Source: Herbidospora cretacea
GTDB lineage: Bacteria > Actinomycetota > Actinomycetes > Streptosporangiales > Streptosporangiaceae
NCBI RefSeq assembly: GCF_001570605.1
Contig: NZ_BBXG01000009.1
Location: 332,995 to 396,994, forward strand
Length of the DNA stretch: 64,000 bases
Direction of reading: 5' to 3'
Shown: positions 41,203 through 49,417 of the stretch, piece after piece
Position numbering within the stretch: position 1 is the first letter of the stretch
Layout: the number at the start of each line of letters is the position of its first letter
Notes under the pieces: generated by a model
What the model saw: the letters and a program-made list of their open reading frames with translations, nothing else
Database searches by the model: none
Told to the model about the DNA's origin: nothing
Position numbers and translations under genes: made by a program

Positions 41203-41641
41203 GACGGGCCACCTCCCGGACCGCCGCGACGATGTTGGAGTAGGCCCCGCAGCGGCACAGGTTGCCGCTCATGAACTCGCGGATGTCGTCGTCCGAACCG
41301 GCCCGGTCCTCACCCAGCAGTGCGACGGCCGACATGATCTGCCCCGAGGTGCAGTAGCCGCACTGGAACGCGTCGTGCCGCATGAACGCGTCCTGCATCG
41401 GATGGGACTCCAGCCCCTCGATCGTGGTGATCTCCCGGCCGTCGCACTGCGCGGCGAGCGTGAGGCAGGAAAGGATGCGCCGCCCGTCGGCGATGACCGT
41501 GCAGGCCCCGCAGGCGCCCTGGTCACAGCCCTTCTTCGTGCCGGTGAGCCCGAGTCTGTCGCGGAGGGCGTCCAGGAGAGTGACCCGGGGGTCAGCCAGG
41601 TCGAGCGGATGTTCCATGCCGTTGACGATCAGCGTGGTCAT
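41195..41641 (-). CDS. [2Fe-2S] subunit of molybdenum hydroxylase
   Basis: 148 residues, ATG with AGGGGGACC upstream. The plant-type ferredoxin cluster is GCDQGACGACTV plus the Cys in ILSCLTLA; the second cluster is QCGYCTSGQI and GNLCRCGAYSN. It carries electrons between the Mo and FAD subunits. It starts the operon and lacks the Tat signal found in E. coli PaoA, so the enzyme is probably cytosolic. Confidence 0.95.
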   Translation of the reverse strand: MTTLIVNGMEHPLDLADPRVTLLDALRDRLGLTGTKKGCDQGACGACTVIADGRRILSCLTLAAQCDGREITTIEGLESHPMQDAFMRHDAFQCGYCTSGQIMSAVALLGEDRAGSDDDIREFMSGNLCRCGAYSNIVAAVREVARHA

Positions 41642-41748
41642 GAGGTCCCCCTTTGTTGCGACGCTAACCGTGCAGGTGGGGGCCGTCACAAGCCTGGAGG
41701 AACGAGGATCAACGCCCTCATGGGGGAGATGTGACCTGCGCCAGGGGT

Positions 41749-42168
41749 TCAGCCCGCCAGCGCGTGGTGCAGGGCTTCGAGGCCGTCGCGGTAGATGGTG
41801 GTGAACAGGTCGACCGCCTCGCTCTCGCTCACCCCCGCAGGCGTGAAGCATCCCGACCACATCACCTCGGCGGCGTCCGCGTTCCCGGGGATCGGATGGA
41901 CCCGCAGGATGGAGAGGTAGCTGGTGACGGGGAAGGGCGATTTGACGAAGGAGTAGCTGTAGTGGCGCTCGGCCTCGCTGAAGGCCAGCAGGCGTTCGAC
42001 GATCACCTTGCCGTCCGGCGTCACCAGCCGGCGGAGGCGCCCGCCTTCGAGCATGGTGCTCTCAGGGATGTAGGGGAGCCAGTCGGGCAGGGAGTGGAAC
42101 CCTCCGACGAGATCCCAGACCTGCTGCGGGGAGGCGGGCAGGACGCGGCTGACGGAGGTCGATGCCAT
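41749..42168 (-). CDS. SRPBCC family protein
   Basis: 139 residues with AGGAGAACG before ATG 42166-42168. The START-like fold is seen as SRVLPASPQQVWDLVGGFHSLPDW at the start, then VTPDGKVIVERLL and a C-terminal helix (ESEAVDLFTTIYRDGLEAL). The family binds hydrophobic ligands or shapes polyketides; its role here is unknown. Neighbours are a molybdenum hydroxylase (CoxG-like SRPBCC proteins occur near such enzymes) and a decayed aldo/keto reductase. Confidence 0.82.
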   Translation of the reverse strand: MASTSVSRVLPASPQQVWDLVGGFHSLPDWLPYIPESTMLEGGRLRRLVTPDGKVIVERLLAFSEAERHYSYSFVKSPFPVTSYLSILRVHPIPGNADAAEVMWSGCFTPAGVSESEAVDLFTTIYRDGLEALHHALAG

Positions 42169-42206
42169 GGTCGTTCTCCTGACGGTCGTGGCTGATGGGT
42201 CGGGGT

Positions 42207-42690
42207 TCAGGCTCCGCCCGGGAGAGGCGCGGCCGTGCTGACCAGGCCGAGAGCGCGGAGCTCCTGCCAGAACGCGGCCGGGACGGTCTCGTCGACGGCG
42301 GCGGCGTCCTCGGCGATCCGGCCGGGCCGGGTGGCCCCGGGGATGGCGGCGGCGGCCACCGGGTGGGCGAGGGAGAACTGCAGGGCCGCCGCCTTCACGC
42401 CGACGCCGTGCCGTTCGGCGAGGGTCCTGAGCTTCCTGACGCGCTCGACGGTCTCCGATGACGCCGGCTGGTATTCGAAGTGGGAGCCCCCGGCCAGGAC
42501 GCCGGAGTTGTACGGCCCCCCGACGACCATGCCGACGCCCTGCTCCCGGGCGATGTCGCGGACCCAGACGATGTCCAGCCGGTCGACGCCCAGACGTCGC
42601 AGACTGTCCTCGATCGAGCGCTCGGAACATGTTGCCCAGGGGAGCCGTGCCGAACCCGCGCCGGCCGGGAAGGATCGCGGTCAGCGACAT
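42207..42690 (-). pseudogene. Decayed aldo/keto reductase (D-threo-aldose dehydrogenase-like)
   Basis: The start MSLTAILPGRRGFGTAPLGN reads in one frame, then the homology jumps to a second frame as ERSIEDSLRRLGVDRLDIVWV, which then joins in frame directly to RDIAREQGVGMVVGGPYNSG and continues to a C-terminus of normal shape. About 160 residues remain of a usual 320 or so. I read two internal deletions, the first shifting the frame. Loss of the catalytic Asp/Tyr/Lys segment makes activity impossible. An intact AKR exists elsewhere (22270-23136), but of another branch. Confidence 0.8.
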
Positions 42691-42776
42691 GGCGTCTCTC
42701 CACTTCACCGCCCAGGACCGTCTGGGGCCAGATTCCCCGCCGGTGAGAGGCCGCCACGCCTCGGCGAGCAAAGATC

Positions 42777-43688
42777 TCAGAGGTAGTGGCTCTGTTCCAG
42801 GACGGCACTCTCCGTGGCCGACAGATAGACGTCCGCGGCGCGGATCGCCTCCAGGAAGGGCGCCCAGCCTTCGGAGGACCCCATGAGCACCTCGGAAAGC
42901 CTGTCCACGGCGTTCTCCATGGCAGAGGTCCGCGCGGCGGCCCGCAGAAGGGCCCTCACCCGGCCGTCGCGGGCCCGCGCCGCCGCGATGCGGGCCGGGC
43001 TCGTCTCGATGCCCATGAGTTCGCCGCGCTCCTCCAGCAGGACGAGCCGCGCCTCCTCCAGCAGGAGCAGCACGTCCGGTACGGCCATCCCGGTGATCGC
43101 CAGGTGCTGCACGACCCGCAGGCGGACCCGGTTCACGGCCAGGGGCAGCGACAGGGCGTGCGGGCCCGCGAACAGGGGCGCCGCCGCCTCGACGGTGCCG
43201 ACGGTGAGCAGGCGGACGCGGTCGTCGGCCACGGCGGCCTGGAGCCGGAGCGCCTCGGCGTGCCGGGGACCCACGAGGAGGTCCAGTTCGGCAAGAGCGG
43301 AAGGTTCGTCGTCCGGGCAGTGCACCAAATTCATCAGGACGTTCTCGGCGGCGTGCCTGATGGAACCGGGGCGAGCCGCGGCCGGGTCCGTGGCCCCCTT
43401 GAGACGGCTCATGGCCGCGCAGGCGCCGGCTCCGTCGTGTCGCAGGATCGTGAGGCAGGCCGGGCCGAGGTCGTACCACAACCGGAAAGCCCGGGGCGGG
43501 GGCAGCGCGACCGGGCGGCTGCCTGGCGGAGTGTCGTAGAGACGCAGCATCGTGTCCACGTCCACGCGGATCAGCTCGGCGGCGACCGGATCGAGCCCGG
43601 CCGAGCGGAAGGCGGCCAACGTCCGGGACAGCGCCCCGGTGACCAGCGCGTCCGGGGTCACGAGGGCATAGGTCCAGTTGATGCTCAT
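42777..43688 (-). CDS. Protein with NDP-kinase-like N-terminal domain and novel C-terminal domain
   Basis: 303 residues from ATG 43686-43688. Residues 1-135 follow the nucleoside diphosphate kinase pattern: [10 protein letters not shown] (where NDPK has KPDA), [31 protein letters not shown], then [21 protein letters not shown] in place of NxVHGSDSxxxAxxEI. The catalytic His would be H123 and Arg R111. The usual Lys is T11 and GSD is CPD. A further 165 residues, mostly helical, have no motif I know. NDPK proper is about 140 residues, so this is a fusion. Whether it still transfers phosphate is open. It lies beside tRNA-Pro, without partners. Confidence 0.75.
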   Translation of the reverse strand: MSINWTYALVTPDALVTGALSRTLAAFRSAGLDPVAAELIRVDVDTMLRLYDTPPGSRPVALPPPRAFRLWYDLGPACLTILRHDGAGACAAMSRLKGATDPAAARPGSIRHAAENVLMNLVHCPDDEPSALAELDLLVGPRHAEALRLQAAVADDRVRLLTVGTVEAAAPLFAGPHALSLPLAVNRVRLRVVQHLAITGMAVPDVLLLLEEARLVLLEERGELMGIETSPARIAAARARDGRVRALLRAAARTSAMENAVDRLSEVLMGSSEGWAPFLEAIRAADVYLSATESAVLEQSHYL

Positions 43689-43710
43689 GGCGATCGACCT
43701 TCGGCAACAG

Positions 43711-43746
43711 AAAAAGGCCCGACCCACCGAAGTGGATCAGACCTTT
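43711..43746 (-). terminator. Strong terminator after tRNA-Pro
   Basis: On the minus strand a 15-bp stem (arms 43732-43746 and 43713-43727, counting G-U pairs) is capped by a TTCG tetraloop and followed by a short T run, giving TTTTTC. It lies 17 bp past the tRNA. Confidence 0.88.
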
Positions 43747-43762
43747 GACTGCTGCTACACCG

Positions 43763-43836
43763 TCGGGGTGGCGGGATTTGAACCCACGACCTCTTCGTCC
43801 CGAACGAAGCGCGCTGCCAAGCTGCGCTACACCCCG
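43763..43836 (-). tRNA. tRNA-Pro (CGG)
   Basis: 74 nt on the minus strand. The acceptor stem CGGGGTG pairs with CACCCCG, followed by discriminator A; no CCA is encoded. The anticodon loop is TTCGGGA within the stem CTTCG/CGAAG, giving anticodon CGG. The T arm has GTTCAAAT. It has its own terminator (43711-43746). Confidence 0.96.
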
Positions 43837-43882
43837 GTGCCTTCTGCCTCGATGAGTCTAGCGGACTTTCGGGGCTCATGCG

Positions 43883-44785
43883 TCACCGCGCCGCGCGGGG
43901 CACCAAAGTCAGCAGCGTCGCCTCCGGCGGGCAGGCGAACCGCGCCGGCGCGAACGGCGACGTGCCGAGCCCAGCGGACACGTGGAGCCACGCGGACTCG
44001 TGGTGGGACAGTCCCTTCACCCGGGCCCGGTCGATCCCGCAGTTGGTCACCAGGGCCCCGTAGAAGGGGATGCAGAGCTGCCCCCCGTGCGTGTGGCCCG
44101 CCAGCAGGAGCTGGTAGCCGTCGGAGGCGAACCGGGTCATGTTCCGGGGCTCCGGAGAGTGCATGACCCCGAGACGGAGGTCCGCCTCGGCGGGAGCGGG
44201 GCCGGCGATCCGGTCGTAGCGGTCGAGGTCGATGTGGGAGTCGTTGATCCCGCCGACAGCCACGTCGAGGTCGGCGACCTTGAGCCGGGCCGTCGTGTTG
44301 TTCATGTCGAGCCAGCCCGCCGAGGTCATCGCCGTGCCGAGCTCCAGCCACGGCAGGTCGGGGATGTTCCGCTTCGAGCTGTCGGTCTTGGACGTCCGCC
44401 ACAGGTAGCGTGCCGGATTCTTGAAATGGGGCGAGTAGAGGTCGTTGGAGCCGTACACGAACAGGCCCGGAAGGCCGAGGAAGGGCTCGACGGCGCGCAG
44501 GTAGGCGGGGATCGCGTCGGGGTGGGAGATCGTGTCGCCGGTGTTGACCACCAGGTCGGGCTCCAGCGAGGCCAGGGAGCGGACCCAGTTGATCAGGCGG
44601 GTGCGGCCGGGGGTCAGGTGCAGGTCGGAGATCTGCAGGATCTTGACCGGACGGCGGCCGGGCTCCAGCACGGGCACGTCGAAACGGCGCAGCCGGAACC
44701 AGTTCCGCTCGACGATGGACGCGTAGCCCAGCCCGGCGAGACCGAGTCCGACCACTCCCAGAGGTACCGCTACGACTTTCCGCAC
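43883..44785 (-). CDS. Membrane-anchored metallophosphoesterase
   Basis: 300 residues with an N-terminal hydrophobic segment (PLGVVGLGLAGLGY). Metal-site motifs are ISDLHLTPG, NTGDTISH, YGSNDLYSPH (in place of GNHD) and LAGHTHGGQ. It fits the YaeI/calcineurin-like family; substrate unknown. In M. tuberculosis the equivalent Rv3683 lies beside ponA2 and whiB4, as here. Its position upstream of tRNA-Pro and beside the YqeY gene is common in actinobacteria. Confidence 0.9.
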   Translation of the reverse strand: MRKVVAVPLGVVGLGLAGLGYASIVERNWFRLRRFDVPVLEPGRRPVKILQISDLHLTPGRTRLINWVRSLASLEPDLVVNTGDTISHPDAIPAYLRAVEPFLGLPGLFVYGSNDLYSPHFKNPARYLWRTSKTDSSKRNIPDLPWLELGTAMTSAGWLDMNNTTARLKVADLDVAVGGINDSHIDLDRYDRIAGPAPAEADLRLGVMHSPEPRNMTRFASDGYQLLLAGHTHGGQLCIPFYGALVTNCGIDRARVKGLSHHESAWLHVSAGLGTSPFAPARFACPPEATLLTLVPRAAR

Positions 44786-44866
44786 ATCCCAATCATGCCC
44801 GAACGCCGGGTGAGCCCGGGATAACCCGGAGAGATCCCGGCTCGGGACACGGCAAGATAGTGGGCC

Positions 44867-45322
44867 ATGAGCGCTCTCAAAGACAGGCTGAAGGCCGACC
44901 TCACGACCTCCATGAAGGCCCGCGACGACATCCGGCTGCGGACCATCCGCATGGCGCTGGCCGCCATCAACGTCGAGGAGGTCGCGGGCAAGGCCGTCCG
45001 CGAGCTGTCCGACGACGAGATCGTCAAGGTTCTCACCAAGGAGGCCAAGAAGCGCCGCGAGGCGGCCGAGGCGTTCGCCGGGGCCGGCCGCGAGCAGCAG
45101 GCGCAGGCCGAGCTCGAGGAGCAGGCCGTGCTGGAGGAGTACCTTCCGGCCCAGCTCTCCGACGCCGAGCTGGCCGCGCTCGTCGACGAGGCCGTCGCCG
45201 AGACGGGGGCGGCCGGGCCGCAGGCCATGGGCCAGGTCATGAAGGTCGTCAACCCGAAGGTGGCGGGCCGGGCCGAGGGCGGCCGGGTCGCGGCGGCGGT
45301 GAAGGCGCGGCTGGCCGGCTGA
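44867..45322 (+). CDS. GatB/YqeY domain protein
   Basis: 151 residues, full length for the family. LKDRLKADLTTSMKARD at the start, RTIRMALAAINVEEV, and QLSDAELAALVDEAV with AMGQVMKVVNPKVAGRAEG at the end are the usual YqeY signatures. YqeY is related to the tRNA-binding tail of GatB and may act on tRNA or tRNA-dependent amidation, but its role is not settled. It is divergent from the metallophosphoesterase and faces the PBP gene across a strong hairpin. Confidence 0.93.
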   Translation: MSALKDRLKADLTTSMKARDDIRLRTIRMALAAINVEEVAGKAVRELSDDEIVKVLTKEAKKRREAAEAFAGAGREQQAQAELEEQAVLEEYLPAQLSDAELAALVDEAVAETGAAGPQAMGQVMKVVNPKVAGRAEGGRVAAAVKARLAG

Positions 45323-45335
45323 TCGTCCGGCTGAA

Positions 45336-45380
45336 CGGCTGAGGGCCCTCCCCCGCTCGGGGAAGGGCCCTCAGCCGTTT
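45336..45380. terminator. Bidirectional terminator between YqeY and PBP genes
   Basis: A 14-bp perfect stem CGGCTGAGGGCCCT (45336-45349) / AGGGCCCTCAGCCG (45364-45377), with a GC-rich loop and TTT after it on the plus strand. Confidence 0.85.
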
Positions 45381-45381
45381 C

Positions 45382-47676
45382 TCAGCCGTTGTCGGGCGGG
45401 ATGATCACGCCACCGCCGTTGTCGTCCGGGGGCGGCGGCGGGTTGAAGTCGTTGCCGCGGTCGGGGCCGCGGTCGTCGCCGCCGCGGTTGTCGCCGCCAC
45501 GCTCGGGCTTCGGCTTCGGCTTCGGCTGGCAGAAGCCCGGGGAGCAGCCGCCGAACTCGGACATGTCGACGTTGGTGAACGACGTGGCCGGGACGCCCTT
45601 GAGCGCCTTCAGCATCGTGTCCTTCCAGATCGGACCGGAGATCGAGGCGCCGTAGACGTACGGGAACGGGTCGCCGCCGATGGTGACGCCGGTCAGGTCG
45701 TACTTGAAGGCGCCGCGCGGGTCGCCGAGGCTGACGGCCGCCGCGAGGTCGGGGGTGTAGCCGGCGAACCAGGCGGCGGTGTAGCCGTCGGTGGTGCCGG
45801 TCTTGCCGGCCGCGTCACGGCCGATGCCGCCGACCTGCGACATGGTGCCCTTGGTGAAGACGCCGCTCAGGATCGAGCTGGCCGCGTCGGCGACCTTCTC
45901 GTCGAAGACCTGGTCGCAGTCGGGCTTGTAGTTGGTGGCCTTGCCCTCGCGGTCGACGATCTCGGTGATGACCATGGGGGCGCAGTACTTGCCGCGGGCG
46001 CCGATGGTGGCGTAGGCGTTGGCGACCGTCACCGGGTCCATCTCGTTGACGCCGAGGGTGAAGGTCGGCACCTCGCGCAGGTTCGCGCCGTCGGCCCGCT
46101 CGATGCCCAGCTTCTTGGCCATCTTGACGACCTTGCAGAGGCCGACGTGCTCCTCCAGCTTCATGAAGAACGTGTTCACCGAGCCCCAGGTGCCGGTCTG
46201 GAGGGTGTTGAACCCGCCCGCGCCCTCGCTGGAGTTGAACACCTGGTGGGTCTCGCCGGCGCGGTTGCCCTTGCAGTCGCGGAAGGGCGACAGCGAGTTG
46301 GTCGGGATGTCGTAGGTCTTGCCGGTGGCGAACCCGTCGTTGAGCTTCATGCCGTTGTCGAGGGCGGTCAGCAGGGTGATCACCTTGAACGTGGAACCCG
46401 CCTGGAAGCCGGAACCGCCGCCGTGGGCGCGGTTGGCCGCCAGGTTGTAGCTCATCTCGTTCTTCTTCTTGTTGTCACCGAACTTGCGGCTGGCGGCCAG
46501 CGCCTTGATCGCGCCCGTGCCCGGTTCGACCAGCGCCTCGGCCGCGACCTGCTCGTCGCTCGCGTAGACGTGCTTCTTGATCGCGTCGTTGGCGGCCTTC
46601 TGCATCTTCGTGTCGAGCGTGGTGCGGATGACCAGGCCACCGCGGTTCAGGAAGTCGCGCCGGGCCTTCTCGGTCTTGCCGAAGTCGGGGTTGTTCAGGA
46701 TGTCGTTCTGCACGTAGAGGCAGAAGAACGGGTAGGAGCTGTCCTCGCAGCCACCGGGCATCTTCTCGCCCTTGTAGCCGAGCTTCTCCTTCTTGGCCTC
46801 GGCCGCCTGCGCCACGGTGATCTTCCCGAGTTCGGCCATCCGGTCGAGCACGGTGTTGCGGCGGGCGAGCAGCCGCTCGCGGAACTCCTTGCCCCGGCCC
46901 GGGTCGGTCTGGCTCGGGTTCTGCACCGCGCCGGCCAGCGTCGCGGCCTCGTGCAGCTCCAGCTCAGAGGCGTGCTTGTCGAAGAAGCGCTTGGACGCCG
47001 CCTCGATGCCGTAGGCGCCGTCGCCGAAGTAGGAGATGTTCAGGTAGCGGTTGAGGATCTCGTCCTTCGAGTACTTCTTCTCGATCGCCATGGCGTAGCG
47101 GATCTCGTTGAGCTTGCGCGTGTACGTCGCCTCGATGGCCTTGAGCTGCTCTTCCTCGGTCTCGGCCGAGTTGAAGATGACCAGCTTGACGTACTGCTGC
47201 GTGATCGACGAGCCACCCTGCACGACCCCGCCGCCGAAGACGTTCTTCGTGAGCGCGCGGACCGTTCCCTCGATGTCGAGGGCGCCGTGCTCGTAGAAGC
47301 GGAAGTCCTCGATCGCGATGATGGCTTGCTGCATCACCGGCGCGATCTTGCTCAGCGGCACCGACTCGCGGTTCTGGAAGTAGAACTGCGCGATCTGCTT
47401 GCCGTCGTTGTCGAGCAGGACGGTCTTCTCGGGCAGCGGGGGCTCGTCGAGCTCCTCCGCCTCGATGCGCAACGACTCGACGCCCGACTTCGCGCCGAAC
47501 CCGGCTCCACCCACGGCGGGCAGCCCGACGGCCGCAACGATCACGCCGGCCATGGCGGCGGCGGCGACCAGCTTGACCAGCGTCAAGATCGCGTTCCCGA
47601 AACGGGCTTTGCCTGAAGCTTGCACGGAGCTAAGCGTACGTCGAAGTAAGGGGAGATTCGGTACCAAACGCACCAC
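45382..47676 (-). CDS. ponA: Class A penicillin-binding protein (transglycosylase/transpeptidase)
   Basis: 764 residues from GTG 47676. A membrane segment at about 30-60 anchors it. The glycosyltransferase domain (about 100-270) has IEDFRFYEHGALD, GGSSITQQYVKL and ILNRYLNISYFGDGAYGIEAASKRFF. The transpeptidase domain carries GSTFKV (SxxK), WGSVNTF (SxN) and GKTGTTDGY (KTG). The C-terminus is a Pro/Asp/Gly/Arg-rich outside tail after PKPKPKPERGGD. It builds peptidoglycan strands and cross-links them. Divergent wblA and the flanking genes match mycobacterial ponA2 and the Streptomyces locus. Confidence 0.95.
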   Translation of the reverse strand: MVRLVPNLPLLRRTLSSVQASGKARFGNAILTLVKLVAAAAMAGVIVAAVGLPAVGGAGFGAKSGVESLRIEAEELDEPPLPEKTVLLDNDGKQIAQFYFQNRESVPLSKIAPVMQQAIIAIEDFRFYEHGALDIEGTVRALTKNVFGGGVVQGGSSITQQYVKLVIFNSAETEEEQLKAIEATYTRKLNEIRYAMAIEKKYSKDEILNRYLNISYFGDGAYGIEAASKRFFDKHASELELHEAATLAGAVQNPSQTDPGRGKEFRERLLARRNTVLDRMAELGKITVAQAAEAKKEKLGYKGEKMPGGCEDSSYPFFCLYVQNDILNNPDFGKTEKARRDFLNRGGLVIRTTLDTKMQKAANDAIKKHVYASDEQVAAEALVEPGTGAIKALAASRKFGDNKKKNEMSYNLAANRAHGGGSGFQAGSTFKVITLLTALDNGMKLNDGFATGKTYDIPTNSLSPFRDCKGNRAGETHQVFNSSEGAGGFNTLQTGTWGSVNTFFMKLEEHVGLCKVVKMAKKLGIERADGANLREVPTFTLGVNEMDPVTVANAYATIGARGKYCAPMVITEIVDREGKATNYKPDCDQVFDEKVADAASSILSGVFTKGTMSQVGGIGRDAAGKTGTTDGYTAAWFAGYTPDLAAAVSLGDPRGAFKYDLTGVTIGGDPFPYVYGASISGPIWKDTMLKALKGVPATSFTNVDMSEFGGCSPGFCQPKPKPKPERGGDNRGGDDRGPDRGNDFNPPPPPDDNGGGVIIPPDNG

Positions 47677-47697
47677 GTCGCATTACCCGCGCTTGGG

Positions 47698-47709
47698 ATG
47701 ACTAGTCAT
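47698..47709. promoter_or_regulatory. 12-bp palindrome in the ponA/wblA divergent region
   Basis: ATGACTAGTCAT is a perfect palindrome, 22 bp upstream of the PBP start and 165 bp before wblA. Such a site often binds a dimeric regulator. Which protein binds is unknown. Confidence 0.4.
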
Positions 47710-47873
47710 ACCCGGACACCGCCGCCCGCCAAATTTGGTCCCTGCGGGTCTGTCCATTCGGATGCGGAGTCTCGTACGTTCTCCTCTGCGGCAACTGAAT
47801 AAGGAGGCTCGGCGACCGCGCCCGTCGGCCCCAGAAGTCACGACTGACCACCTAAGGGGAGTGGGGTCGAAAA

Positions 47874-48170
47874 ATGTGGATCACGGATTGGACCTCCCGT
47901 GCCGCCTGTCGAGGTGCGGATCCTGACGCTCTGTTCGTTCAGGGCGCCGCACAAAACCGGGCGAAGTTGATCTGTCGAGGATGCCCTGTCCGTACCGAAT
48001 GCCTCGCCGATGCGCTGGACAACCGCATCGAGTTCGGGGTTTGGGGCGGAATGACCGAACGGGAAAGGCGCGCCCTCCTGCGCCGTCGGCCCGACGTCGA
48101 CTCCTGGCGTGACCTGCTGGAGCTGGCGAAGGAAGAATACGAACGCACTAATGAGCTGATCGCCGGCTGA
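47874..48170 (+). CDS. wblA: WhiB-family iron-sulfur regulator WblA
   Basis: 98 residues. The four Cys ligands of the [4Fe-4S] cluster are C12 (AACRGADPD), C34, C37 (CRGCP) and C43 (TECLADAL). The GVWGGM turn is followed by a basic TERERRALLRRR segment. WblA controls the shift from growth to sporulation and represses secondary metabolism in Streptomyces; its mycobacterial counterpart is WhiB4. Assignment as WblA rests on the position between ponA and the ArsA pair. AAGGGGAG lies upstream. Only 3 bp separate its stop from the convergent ArsA gene. Confidence 0.93.
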   Translation: MWITDWTSRAACRGADPDALFVQGAAQNRAKLICRGCPVRTECLADALDNRIEFGVWGGMTERERRALLRRRPDVDSWRDLLELAKEEYERTNELIAG

Positions 48171-48173
48171 CCC

Positions 48174-49304
48174 TCACCGCTTGGCCAGGAGTTCGCCGAT
48201 CTCACGCAACCCGTCGAGGTCGTGGACGTCCTGTGACATCGCGGGCACCTGGGTGGCCGGCACAGTGGGGTGGGCCGAAGCGAAACGTTCCTGCTCCCGG
48301 TGCTCGCGAGCGGCGAGTTGCATCCGGTCGGCGTGCAGTCTCAGTACAGCGGCGGTGAGCTCGTGTTCACCACGTGACTCCAGGTCTTCCGCGGCGGCGG
48401 TGCTCCGCGCCGCGGTAAGACCGGGAGCCGGTGAGCGGTGCACCCGGTTGACCACCAGACCGGCCAGCGGCATCCGCTCCTCGGCCAGCCGCTCCACGAA
48501 ATAGGAGGCCTCCCGCATCGCGTCACGCTCCGGCGTGGCCACCACGACGAACGCGGTGCCAGGAGCCTGCAACAGCTTGTAGGTCTGCTCCGCCCGCTGG
48601 CGGAATCCACCGAAGACGGCGTCGAGCGCGGAGACGAACGTCTGGATGTCCTTCAGCACCTGGGCGCCGAGCACCTTCGTGAGCACCCCGGCGACGAGGC
48701 CGAACCCGGCGTTCAGGATCTTGAACGCGCTGCGCCCGCCCGCCTTGGCGGGGGCCATCAGCAGCCGGATCAGCTTCCCGTCGAGGAACCGCCCGAGCCG
48801 TTCGGGCGCGTCGAGGAAGTCGAGCGCCGACCGTGACGGAGGCGTGTCGACGATGATCAGATCCCACTCGCCCGACCGCCGGAGCTGGCCGAGCTTCTCC
48901 ATGGCCATGTATTCCTGCGTGCCGGAGAAGCTCGACGAGAGCGACTGGTAGAAGGGGTTCGTCAGGATCTGGCGGGCCCGCTCGGGGTCGGCGTGGGCCT
49001 CGATGATCTCGTCGAAGGTCCGCTTCATGTCGAGCATCATGGCGAACAGCTCGCCGTCGGCCCCCGCCACCTTGCGCGGGGTGTTGTCGAGCGAGGTCAG
49101 CCCCATCGACTGGGCCAGCCGGCGGGCGGGGTCGACGGTCAGCACCACGACGTTGCGGCCCCGCTCGGCGGCCCGGAGCCCGAGGGCGGCCGCCGTGGTC
49201 GTCTTGCCGACACCGCCCGATCCGCAGCAGACCACGATCCGGGTCCCCGGATCGTCGATGATGCCGTCGAGGTCGAGCTCAGGCGGCGTCGGAGGCGTGG
49301 TCAT
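48174..49304 (-). CDS. ArsA-family ATPase (second of a pair, Rv3680-like)
   Basis: 376 residues. Walker A is CGSGGVGKTTTAAA with the two signature Lys/Gly of deviant P-loops; RLAQSMGL, MMLDMKRTFDEI and VDTPPSRSALDFLDAPERL follow. In M. tuberculosis Rv3679/Rv3680 form a complex and protect against stress related to glycerol and membrane. Its ATG overlaps a TGA (TGATG) that ends an open 19-codon stub upstream, likely left after TnpB insertion separated the pair. Arsenic genes are absent. Confidence 0.9.
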   Translation of the reverse strand: MTTPPTPPELDLDGIIDDPGTRIVVCCGSGGVGKTTTAAALGLRAAERGRNVVVLTVDPARRLAQSMGLTSLDNTPRKVAGADGELFAMMLDMKRTFDEIIEAHADPERARQILTNPFYQSLSSSFSGTQEYMAMEKLGQLRRSGEWDLIIVDTPPSRSALDFLDAPERLGRFLDGKLIRLLMAPAKAGGRSAFKILNAGFGLVAGVLTKVLGAQVLKDIQTFVSALDAVFGGFRQRAEQTYKLLQAPGTAFVVVATPERDAMREASYFVERLAEERMPLAGLVVNRVHRSPAPGLTAARSTAAAEDLESRGEHELTAAVLRLHADRMQLAAREHREQERFASAHPTVPATQVPAMSQDVHDLDGLREIGELLAKR

Positions 49305-49417
49305 CAGAACTCCTGGAGCAGGGTCGGTGCCGTGGGCAGGCGGGAGAGGTGTTTCTTGGTGTCACAGGATCGAACTTGTGTGCGATTATCGACTGATGGC
49401 GGGTTGACTTCTCTACC

